In this document: piece by piece, positions 1 through 5,236 of the stretch | Layout of the letters: each line of letters opens with the position of its first letter | Numbering within the stretch: the first letter of the stretch is position 1 | DNA from: Dehalococcoides mccartyi | GTDB lineage: Bacteria; Chloroflexota; Dehalococcoidia; UBA2979 | Length of the DNA: 7,568 nucleotides | Reading direction: 5' to 3' | Assembly (NCBI GenBank): GCA_945888895.1 | Contig: CAMDAY010000105.1 | Location: forward strand, 1-7,568 | The notes under the pieces: generated by a model | Told to the model about the DNA's origin: nothing | Seen by the model: the letters and a program-made list of their open reading frames with translations, nothing else | Databases searched by the model: none | Made by a program: the position numbers and the translations under genes

Positions 1-246
1 CCGCGCCGTGGCCTCGCGGTGGTGACGGTAGTCGTCGCCGACGAGCACGCCGCCGGGATACAGCTGCTGCGCGAGGATCCCTGCTGACGTTCCGGCGGCG
101 AACAGCGATTCTTGTCCGGGCCCGGGTGGCGTTGCCAGCTCACGCGCGTACAACTCGAGGTATAGCCGCTTCACGCACTGCAACCCCGCGGTGTAGCGAC
201 TCTTCGAAAGCAGCGGGATCCGCGGAGGCGAGTCTGACGACGTCAT
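1..246 (-). CDS. DUF2779-family PD-(D/E)XK-like protein, N-terminal part (runs off window)
   Basis: The visible part is 82 residues from an ATG at 246; the rest lies beyond the left edge. The N-terminus carries the family signature: LLSKSRYTAGLQC (residues 12-24), then KRLYLELYARELATPP, an FAAGTSAGILAQQLYPGGVLV stretch (residues about 52-71, broken here only for description) and a following HHREAT. DUF2779 proteins belong to the RecB/Cas4-like nuclease superfamily. Cys24 sits where such proteins often have the first cysteine of an iron-sulfur site, although the C-terminal cysteines and nuclease residues are not visible. The usual CPKR is CVKR here. No strong Shine-Dalgarno is visible; AGGGTG lies close to the ATG. 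The gene follows the terminase in the same direction after a 148-bp gap holding repeated AGTTCTGACAG elements, so it probably has its own promoter. Its exact role is unknown; a DNA-processing or defence function is inference. Confidence 0.78.
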   Translation of the reverse strand, partial: MTSSDSPPRIPLLSKSRYTAGLQCVKRLYLELYARELATPPGPGQESLFAAGTSAGILAQQLYPGGVLVGDDYRHHREATAR

Positions 247-394
247 AGGTGCACCCTATAGAACTCCTGTCAGAACTGCGAATCCGGTCGGCGTGGCCCT
301 AACAGCTATTCGCGCTCGAATTCGGTTCTGTCAGAACTCAGTGCTCGCCCCCGATTTCGGCTAGAAACGTGATGGTGGGGCTGGGCGGCGTCGG
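247..394. other. Intergenic region with repeated AGTTCTGACAG elements
   Basis: This is the non-coding gap between the terminase stop and the DUF2779 start. It is less GC-rich than its neighbours. On the minus strand it carries AGTTCTGACAG twice (267-277 and 328-338). The second copy lies in a perfect inverted repeat, GTTCTG-T-CAGAAC (325-337). A third AGTTCT follows the first copy towards the gene. ATAGG-TGCAC-CCTAT (245-259) overlaps the DUF2779 start codon. I found no convincing -35/-10 pair or rho-independent terminator with a T tract. Confidence 0.6.
267..338 (-). repeat. Two direct copies of AGTTCTGACAG, 61 bp apart
   Basis: Exact 11-bp copies occur at 267-277 and 328-338, in the same orientation, upstream of the DUF2779 gene. 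The distal copy extends into a perfect 6-bp inverted repeat around one central base (325-337). The proximal copy is followed by GAGTTCT, so AGTTCT occurs three times. The arrangement resembles paired operators of a dimeric repressor, but no regulator is known from the window. Confidence 0.55.
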
Positions 395-2062
395 CTAGAG
401 GAAGTAGAAGCCGACACGCGACTTCTCCGCGACCACGTCCGCGAGCAGGCAGTACACCTCCGCGTGCGCGAAGTGGTCCGGCTTATCGTTGTCCACCCAC
501 CGCGCGATCCAGTTGCCCGTGCTATCTCGCTCGACCGTCCGCTGCTGCGCGAGCAATTGCCGGTAGTAGTCTCCGGCGCCGTCCTTGATCCGCCCACCGA
601 GCTGGCGCGCGTCACGAGGGAGTTCGGCGTTGCCGTCCTGAAAACGCCCCGCCATCTCATCAAGTGCCTGCGTGCGGTTGGCGTGGCAGATGCGTACCCC
701 GTTGGGGTTGCGGGCGAGCTCATGGCCAAGTTCGCTGCGACCGTAGTAGCTGAGCGTGACGACATCGCCGTGGCGCTGCGCGAATTCCATCGCGAGCCGC
801 CCCTCCGGCTGCGCATCGATCACGCACCGCTGCACGTGAAACCGTTTTATCAGCGCACCGAGCTCGAGGAAGTTGTCGACTTCGGCGGCGAACCAGAGAC
901 GGGGAAGATTCCCCGAACGACGCTGACGGAAACCGCCCCGCTCGAACAGCGTCTCAAACAAGTGCTCACGGATGACGACGTGCAGCTTGATGCCCACGTC
1001 GACCCCCATGTCACAGGGCTGTCCCGCGTATTCGTCGAGCGCGTACTCCCGACGGCAACGGTCGAGCACGTCCAGCGAGAGGCCGCTCCCCGGCGGTGAA
1101 AACACTTCCCCCAGATCACTGTTCTGGAACTCCTGCAGCGCCGCCGGAGTCGTGGCGGTGCTCGCCTCGACGAGCTCGCGGATGTTTACCCAGGGGCTAT
1201 ACAGGCGGCTGAGGTGGTAGCCGCGAATGCGGTCGTTACCCGGCGCCGTCGCGACCCACCGCCCCTCGACTCGTGGGTCGAGGGGTTCGCGGCATTCCCG
1301 GCACACGAGCAACATCCGCTCGCTGTCGATGTTCGCGTCCCACGCGAGCACCTGCTCCAGGCCACACGCCATGCACGGTAGGAAGTACCGGCGCTGGTCG
1401 GACTGCAGGAAGAGCGCGTTGACGCCCGCCTCGGGGTAGCGCGGCGTGGATGCGACCCGCAGCATCCCGCGACGACTCGAGGCGAGACGCTTTCGTGCCA
1501 GCTCGAGCGTGCCCTCCGCCATCTGGTCGAACTCGTCGAGTACGACAAGGTCGGCGTCGACGGACGCGATCTGCCGTCGGCTGTCTGCGCCGCGCAGGTA
1601 GATCCAGCCGGGACCGAGGTGCTTCAGGCGCTTGCTGTCGGCGCCCTTGCGCAGCGGCGGCTCCGGCTGGAGTCGCGCGCGGAGGTAGGGACTGTCCTGC
1701 AGCGCGCGGTCGAATCGCGCCTGCGCGAAGTCGTCCATCTGGTTCTGGGTCGGCATCGCAAACAGCACGTTCCCGCGTTCGGCGTAGCCGGTATCGGCGG
1801 TCCACAGCGCGAGGTTGACGAGCAGTTCGGTCACCCCGACCTGCGCGGACTTCTGGATTACGACGAACGGATGGTCGTCACGGGCGATTGCGGCAAGCGC
1901 GGGGAGATGCACGAGCCGCTGGTCGCCGAAGCGCCGATGCGAGAGTGCCCAGGCGTGTGGGTCATTCGGTTCCCGTCTCGCCAGCTCGTCCCACAGCGCG
2001 CTCCGCAGATTCGACGAGTCGTCGGAGTTCATCGGTACTGAAGTCGGTAAATCTCGGGTCAT
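395..2062 (-). CDS. Phage terminase large subunit, GpA family (ATPase and nuclease)
   Basis: This is the motor and nuclease that packages phage DNA into proheads (GpA/lambda A type). It has 555 residues from the ATG at 2062. The ATPase half has a P-loop variant QKSAQVGVTE (70-79), a Walker B DLVVLDEFD (171-179) and the coupling motif ASTP (204-207). A zinc-knuckle-like insert has Cys230/233 and Cys254/257, followed by the family's RGYHLSRLYSPW. The nuclease half shows likely metal-binding acids in DMGVDVG (351-355), VIDAQPE (Asp416) and KPDHFAHAEVY (Asp529). Length and motif order look complete. The open frame extends to an ATG at 2191, but GGAGGTGA (2068-2075) five bases before the 2062 ATG decides the start. 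The gene overlaps the small-subunit gene by 101 bp in another frame. The usual next gene, a portal, is absent; a DUF2779 gene follows. Confidence 0.92.
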   Translation of the reverse strand: MTRDLPTSVPMNSDDSSNLRSALWDELARREPNDPHAWALSHRRFGDQRLVHLPALAAIARDDHPFVVIQKSAQVGVTELLVNLALWTADTGYAERGNVLFAMPTQNQMDDFAQARFDRALQDSPYLRARLQPEPPLRKGADSKRLKHLGPGWIYLRGADSRRQIASVDADLVVLDEFDQMAEGTLELARKRLASSRRGMLRVASTPRYPEAGVNALFLQSDQRRYFLPCMACGLEQVLAWDANIDSERMLLVCRECREPLDPRVEGRWVATAPGNDRIRGYHLSRLYSPWVNIRELVEASTATTPAALQEFQNSDLGEVFSPPGSGLSLDVLDRCRREYALDEYAGQPCDMGVDVGIKLHVVIREHLFETLFERGGFRQRRSGNLPRLWFAAEVDNFLELGALIKRFHVQRCVIDAQPEGRLAMEFAQRHGDVVTLSYYGRSELGHELARNPNGVRICHANRTQALDEMAGRFQDGNAELPRDARQLGGRIKDGAGDYYRQLLAQQRTVERDSTGNWIARWVDNDKPDHFAHAEVYCLLADVVAEKSRVGFYFL

Positions 2063-2489
2063 GGGTCTCACCTCCATCGCTACGATCGTGATCACGTTCA
2101 CCGGGTTCGCCGCGGGCGAGTCGCTCGAGCTTGGCGCCCTCGACGATGGCCCGGATGGCGGTATCCGGACTCGCGTCGCCTGCGTCGACACGCGTCAGCC
2201 ACTCCGTCCCACGCTGTTGCAACAGCAGTCCTTCCTTCGCCTGGCGCTCGTACATTTCGTGCGTGGCCTGCAGTTGCTCGTCGTGCTGCACACGCTGCGC
2301 ATCGTGTTCGAGCTCGACGATGCGGGACTGCCAGTGGTACTGACTGGACCACGTAAACAGCGTGCGCAGCCCTGGTGTGCGCGTAGTCCATTCGATGCGC
2401 AGCACCTCGTGCAGGTGTTCGACAGAGCGGTCCCGACCGAGCGCCCAGTACCGGTCGAAGGCGAGGCGTTGACGGGTGCGTTCAGCCAT
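1962..2489 (-). CDS. Terminase small-subunit-like DNA-binding protein
   Basis: The product has 175 residues. It probably recognises the phage DNA end or pac/cos site and delivers it to the large terminase encoded directly downstream. Residues about 8-58 read as a helix-turn-helix-like module (FDRYWALGRDRSVEHLHEVL, then FTWSSQYHWQSRIVELE). This WSS-(K/Q)-Y-x-WQ-R pattern is common in small terminase-like proteins. A charged helical middle (60-100) may oligomerise. AIRAIVEGAKLERLARGEP (111-129) is a typical C-terminal element of such proteins. The ATG overlaps the ParB stop by 8 bp, with ATGGCTGA as the shared sequence, so translation is probably coupled; no strong separate Shine-Dalgarno is visible. 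Residues 142-175 overlap the large-subunit gene. Identification rests on motif impression and position, since this family diverges strongly. Confidence 0.75.
   Translation of the reverse strand: MAERTRQRLAFDRYWALGRDRSVEHLHEVLRIEWTTRTPGLRTLFTWSSQYHWQSRIVELEHDAQRVQHDEQLQATHEMYERQAKEGLLLQQRGTEWLTRVDAGDASPDTAIRAIVEGAKLERLARGEPGERDHDRSDGGETHDPRFTDFSTDELRRLVESAERAVGRAGETGTE
2068..2075 (-). promoter_or_regulatory. Strong ribosome binding site for the terminase large subunit
   Basis: On the minus strand GGAGGTGA lies five bases before the ATG at 2062 and inside the coding sequence of the upstream small-subunit-like gene. It is the best Shine-Dalgarno in the phage block. It excludes the longer 2191 start, whose N-terminal extension reads as low-complexity Pro/Ser-rich sequence antisense to nothing conserved. 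Confidence 0.8.
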
Positions 2490-3159
2490 GGTCGCGTCCG
2501 TCGAGGTAGCTCCGGGCGAGGAGCGCCAGCGCGCGCCCGCGGACGTTGTGACCGGTCAGGCCGTCCTGCGCGATCGCGAGCGCGGTCTCGATGATCTGCT
2601 CGTCCTCGACCGACACTGCGAACGACAACAGCCGCGGCGAGGCGGCGGCGGTGCGCGTCGCCGCGGCCTCGAGGTCGGCGAGCAGGGCTGCGCTGTCGAG
2701 GTCGAGCAGTGCGAGCGTGTCCGTGATCGCCGAGGCGTCCTCCGGCAGCAGCTGCGCCAGCTCGTCCACGGACAGCATCGTCGTGAGCTCCTGCAGCAAC
2801 GCAGCGCGCTGCGCCGGGACGTCCTCGCCCTCGAGGCGGTTCAGCGTCGTGAGCAGGATCAGCGCCGTCTCGTCGTCGCACGGCCACGGGAAGATCAGCG
2901 CGTCCGCGATGCCGAGGCGACGAAGCGCCTTCAGGCGGTGCTCGCCGTCGAGCAGCTGCCACTCGCACGGGAGATCGGGATGCGGGCGTGCAGCGAGCGG
3001 TGGATAGCGCCCTTCCCGCTCGATGTTGCGCGCCAGCTTCTCGAGCCGGTCCTCCGACATGCGGTTGGCGTTCGCGGGGTGCGGGTGGATCAGTTCAAGC
3101 GGGACGCGGATCAGCCGTTCGTCAGCCGGCGATGATGATGAGCTCGCGATTTGCGACAC
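2482..3159 (-). CDS. ParB/Srx N-terminal domain protein (phage ParB-like)
   Basis: The product has 225 residues from a GTG at 3159. IRVPLELIHPHPANANRM (17-34), LEKLARNIEREGRYPPLAARPH (split over 39-60) and DGEHRLKALRRLGI (71-84) form the ParB/sulfiredoxin-like domain; GEHR is the equivalent of the ParB GERR nucleotide-binding box. A helical middle follows. The C-terminus (about 178-219, SFAVSVEDEQ to RGRALALLARSYL) matches the end often seen in phage ParB-like proteins. This family includes CTP-dependent clamps and phage proteins of unclear role, some reported as nucleases. Next to a methyltransferase and terminase, DNA binding or maturation is more likely than chromosome partition, since no ParA is present. 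An upstream ATG at 3225 is in frame, but GGAGG (3166-3170) six bases before the GTG favours 3159. It overlaps the methyltransferase by 38 bp. Confidence 0.85.
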   Translation of the reverse strand: MSQIASSSSSPADERLIRVPLELIHPHPANANRMSEDRLEKLARNIEREGRYPPLAARPHPDLPCEWQLLDGEHRLKALRRLGIADALIFPWPCDDETALILLTTLNRLEGEDVPAQRAALLQELTTMLSVDELAQLLPEDASAITDTLALLDLDSAALLADLEAAATRTAAASPRLLSFAVSVEDEQIIETALAIAQDGLTGHNVRGRALALLARSYLDGRDHG

Positions 3160-4123
3160 GGTGGGCCTCCGATGCAACCGAACGTAGATGCGGATACGGG
3201 ACGGCGATGGCACGCAGCACGTCACGGTGTTGACCGACCTGCTCGCGGAGTTGGTCGAGCGTCACGCGCGGGCCGCCGAACGACAGCACGAGCAGCGGGA
3301 TGTGCTCCGCGGCCTGCAGGAGATCCGTCAGCGACAGGGGGACGGCCGACGCGATGGGCGTATCGCCCAGCAGCTCGTCGAGCACGCCGTACGCGGTGTG
3401 GTAGCCGGTGGTGCCCGGGTACGGCGGGTCGAGGTAGACGATGTTCGCCGTGGTGCCGGTGATCATCGTCACCGCATTGCCCCTACTGGCCTCGCCGCTG
3501 CCGCCGAACACGCCGGCGTTCACCTCCTGCGCGACTGACCAGAGCGTCGACGGCAGCAGCAGGCGATCAGCGCGCAGATAGTGGCGGAGGCGGGACGCCG
3601 TGAGTCGGTCGTAGTCACCGGTCGCGGCGGCACCGGCATCGGTCGCGGACAGCATCGAGAGCGGCTGGAACCGCAACATCGTCTTGACGACCACCAGTTG
3701 CAGCAGGCTGCGCAGCGGCTCCGGACGCCGGTTCGCGCGCGCCAGCGCGTTGTCGACGAAGGCGGCCTGCGCCTCGTTAAAGACCTGCGGGACGTGCGCG
3801 GCGGCGATGCGCGGATAGTCGCCATCTGGTTCGGCGTACAGGTCGAGGATGTCGTCGATGCGGAGGCGAATGTTCGAGTTCGCGATCAGGGCGCGGGCCG
3901 TGAGCGCGCCGCGCTCGGCGAGGTCGGAGGCGATGACGCTGAACCCCTGCGCCTTCGCGTACAGCGAGATGGCGCCGCCGCCGCACATCGGGTCGAGCAA
4001 CGTCGACCCCGCCCATTGCGCCCGAGGGAGCACCTCGGCGAGCGTCGAGAAGATCAGCGGTGCGAGTCGCCGCTTCCCGCCAAGGTACGCGGGGAGTGCC
4101 TGGAGGAATGCATGGTGTCCCAT
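3122..4123 (-). CDS. D12-class DNA N6-adenine methyltransferase (Dam-like, orphan)
   Basis: This enzyme transfers a methyl group from S-adenosylmethionine to adenine N6 in a specific DNA site. It has 333 residues. The N-terminal LPAYLGGKRRLAPLI (10-24) and LLDPMCGGGAISL (42-54) form the AdoMet-binding part, with VIASDL (63-68) as the following acidic strand. The central 90-220 is the variable target-recognition region. The catalytic DPPY is at 232-235 (VYLDPPYPGTTGY). The C-terminus (VANRELIIIAG) is intact and the length is normal for MethyltransfD12. No restriction enzyme is adjacent, so it is an orphan, as in many phages, where it may protect the DNA or mark it for packaging. The ATG at 4123 follows a hairpin that holds AGGAG in its loop. 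Target site unknown. Confidence 0.92.
   Translation of the reverse strand: MGHHAFLQALPAYLGGKRRLAPLIFSTLAEVLPRAQWAGSTLLDPMCGGGAISLYAKAQGFSVIASDLAERGALTARALIANSNIRLRIDDILDLYAEPDGDYPRIAAAHVPQVFNEAQAAFVDNALARANRRPEPLRSLLQLVVVKTMLRFQPLSMLSATDAGAAATGDYDRLTASRLRHYLRADRLLLPSTLWSVAQEVNAGVFGGSGEASRGNAVTMITGTTANIVYLDPPYPGTTGYHTAYGVLDELLGDTPIASAVPLSLTDLLQAAEHIPLLVLSFGGPRVTLDQLREQVGQHRDVLRAIAVPYPHLRSVASEAHRVANRELIIIAG
3166..3170 (-). promoter_or_regulatory. Ribosome binding site selecting a GTG start for the ParB-like gene
   Basis: GGAGG on the minus strand sits six bases before GTG at 3159-3157, inside the end of the methyltransferase gene. The alternative ATG at 3225 would add 22 residues that look like antisense-biased sequence (MTCCVPSPSRIRIYVRLHRR) and has no comparable site. 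Confidence 0.7.
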
Positions 4124-4130
4124 GCATTTA

Positions 4131-4148
4131 GGGTCAGTCTCCTGACCC
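4131..4148 (-). promoter_or_regulatory. Hairpin with GAGA loop ahead of the methyltransferase start
   Basis: In the minus-strand transcript GGGTCAG-GAGA-CTGACCC forms a perfect 7-bp stem closed by a GNRA-type loop. It lies 7 bases before the ATG at 4123. The loop and its flank contain AGGAG, the only Shine-Dalgarno-like sequence there, so the fold would hide it. No T tract follows, which argues against a terminator. It may tune methyltransferase translation; that role is inference. Confidence 0.5.
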
Positions 4149-4178
4149 CGGCGGTCACGACCCGGTTAATCGCCGCGG

Positions 4179-4949
4179 CTATTTACCGTCCGACTTTTTC
4201 GCAGGCGACTTCGCTTTTCGCACGCCAGCGGTCCGTCTGAGCCGCTGGACCCGTTTTCGGTTTTGTTCGGGAGCGTCGTAGTAGTACCCATCCCACAGCC
4301 CAGCATCGCGACCGCAGTCGTAGACCTCGACGTCGGTCCACGTTGGGTGCGCCTGAATGTCTGCGACGACCGCGGCCCGCTGCTCGGTAACGAAGCCGCG
4401 GTGCCGGCCACGTGGCTTGTCCTGCACGCCGAGGGCCGCGTGTCGCTGAAAGCTAATAGCGCTCCACAGCTCCCGGTACTGCGTTTCGTCCAACTCCGTC
4501 GCGTTCACCCAGACCTGGCCGACCGCAAGTTGACCTGCCATCTCCTGAACATCAGCGTCGTGGAGGAGTAGCCGGAACGGGCGGGGTGGGTATTCGGGGA
4601 TGTTCAAGAGGCGCAGCGGAAGTAACGGCCCGAGTTCCTCGTCGAATGCCGTGATGAGCAGCGTGGTAACCCCGCCCCGACCGAACAGGCGCTGAAAGCT
4701 CGGAGCTTCTTCTTCGATCGCCGCGTAACCAACGGCCATCGCCGCATCGATCGCGGCCGCGAGCGCGGAACCTTCCTCATCATCGAAGTGAGCCCCATCC
4801 GCGCGCCGCCTGGCGCCAAGGGCCGCGAGCTCCGCACGCACCGCGACGATGCGCGGATGATCAAGCTCGGCGCGCACCAGCTTGCTGATGCCGGCGAGTT
4901 GACGGGTGTAGACCGGCGAGGCGGAAAGCTCATCGGACATGGTCCACAT
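4179..4949 (-). CDS. Hypothetical protein, first gene of the phage-like block
   Basis: I do not recognise this 256-residue protein. It is soluble, with no signal peptide or membrane helix. The first 90 residues are helical and Ala/Glu/Arg-rich. The middle (about 85-175) holds a hydrophobic stretch, TTLLITAFDEELGPLLPLRL, and LNIPEYPPRPFRLLLHDADVQEMA, suggesting a globular fold. The C-terminal third starts with DKPRGRHRGFVTEQRAAVVADI and contains RKRVQRLRR; the last twelve residues are Lys/Ser/Ala-rich (KAKSPAKKSDGK), so nucleic-acid binding is possible. It reads towards the methyltransferase 55 bp downstream and is the first gene inside the putative attachment site. The start may be the ATG at 4949 or that at 4940 (253 residues); neither has a clear ribosome site. 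Coding is supported by its length, low-complexity-free sequence and fit between genes. Confidence 0.7.
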   Translation of the reverse strand: MWTMSDELSASPVYTRQLAGISKLVRAELDHPRIVAVRAELAALGARRRADGAHFDDEEGSALAAAIDAAMAVGYAAIEEEAPSFQRLFGRGGVTTLLITAFDEELGPLLPLRLLNIPEYPPRPFRLLLHDADVQEMAGQLAVGQVWVNATELDETQYRELWSAISFQRHAALGVQDKPRGRHRGFVTEQRAAVVADIQAHPTWTDVEVYDCGRDAGLWDGYYYDAPEQNRKRVQRLRRTAGVRKAKSPAKKSDGK

Positions 4950-4953
4950 GGTA

Positions 4954-4965
4954 GGACAGATGTTC
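4954..4965. promoter_or_regulatory. Possible LexA-like box upstream of the hypothetical gene
   Basis: On the minus strand GAAC-ATCT-GTCC, five bases before the ATG at 4949, differs at one base from GAAC-N4-GTTC, the SOS box of Gram-positive and several other phyla. A motif this short can occur by chance, and the host's LexA type is unknown. Confidence 0.25.
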
Positions 4966-5016
4966 TATCGATGCACTACGGGGGTCGGCTTCCGCAACAG
5001 CGCCTCCGACCTGCGT

Positions 5017-5041
5017 TTTCCCTGCCATTTCCCTGCCATTT
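5017..5041. repeat. 11-bp tandem direct repeat, 2.3 copies
   Basis: TTCCCTGCCAT occurs at 5018-5028 and again at 5029-5039, with the period kept for one base before and two after. On the minus strand the unit reads ATGGCAGGGAA. The position, about 90 bp inside the tRNA fragment, and the exact period of about one helix turn fit arm-type integrase sites near a phage attachment core. That role is inference. Confidence 0.65.
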
Positions 5042-5129
5042 TGAATCTGGCGCTGTCGAGCCACGGATGGTCTATCCGTTGATCGTTCCCGGTCCAAAAC
5101 CGCTCCCTGCCGGCCCGCAGAGGTGGCAA

Positions 5130-5174
5130 CTCATAAGCCGCCGGTCGTGGGTTCAAATCCCACCCCTGTCACCA
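5130..5174 (+). pseudogene. 3' fragment of a CAT-anticodon tRNA (Met or Ile2); attachment site
   Basis: Bases 5130-5136 form an anticodon loop CTCATAA with anticodon CAT (5132-5134). GCCGC (5137-5141) is the 3' anticodon strand, CGGTC the variable loop, GTGGG-TTCAAAT-CCCAC (5147-5163) a perfect T arm, CCCTGTC (5164-5170) the 3' acceptor strand, then discriminator A and CCA. An intact gene would need GCGGC before the loop and GACAGGG at the 5' end; neither is present, nor is a D arm. The 3' strand GCCGC rules out initiator tRNA, which needs CCC. Elements using tyrosine recombinases commonly enter tRNA genes at the anticodon or T loop and leave such a displaced 3' end. The match therefore marks attL/attR, with the element on the left and host DNA on the right. 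Confidence 0.85.
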
Positions 5175-5184
5175 CTCGAACCGA

Positions 5185-5214
5185 AGAACGGGCGCCCTCG
5201 AGGGCGCCCGTTCT
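5185..5214. terminator. Perfect 30-bp palindrome, probable bidirectional terminator
   Basis: The sequence from AGAACGGGCGCCC to its exact complement ending GGGCGCCCGTTCT folds into a very stable GC-rich hairpin. It lies 11 bases after the tRNA CCA on the plus strand, followed by a weak T-rich TTGT. On the minus strand it lies 22 bases after the amidohydrolase stop. It probably ends the original tRNA transcript and the facing operon. Confidence 0.8.
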
Positions 5215-5236
5215 GTTGTCCGGGCTGTGAGAGCGA

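Larger units (their letters stand above)
4950..5129. other. Non-coding element end between first phage-like gene and att site
   Basis: This 180-bp gap holds no credible gene. It contains a possible LexA-like box (4954-4965) and an 11-bp tandem direct repeat (5017-5041), and it must contain the promoter of the left block. I could not pick a convincing -35/-10 pair. Bases 5111-5129 take the place of the 5' half of the tRNA but show no D arm or 5' acceptor strand. Confidence 0.6.

Noticed and set aside
464..1099. Plus-strand open frame of 211 codons
   Set aside because: It is antisense to the nuclease half of the terminase, has no family motifs, and arises from GC-rich codon bias.
2063..2191. 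Longer N-terminus for the terminase large subunit
   Set aside because: The added 43 residues are not terminase-like, and the strong ribosome site precedes the 2062 ATG.
1815..2594. Plus-strand open frame of 259 codons
   Set aside because: It runs antisense across both terminase genes; its sequence is Arg/Ser-rich with no recognisable domain or ribosome site.
2476..3135. Plus-strand open frame of 219 codons
   Set aside because: It mirrors the ParB-like gene; the composition is Arg/Gln/Glu-rich and typical of an antisense shadow.
4965..5156. Minus-strand open frame of 63 codons across the att site
   Set aside because: It reads through the tRNA fragment in reverse and through the direct repeat; such frames are common artefacts.
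5098..5174. Complete tRNA gene
   Set aside because: No 5' acceptor strand (GACAGGG expected), no D arm, and the 5' anticodon strand does not pair; only the 3' part is present.
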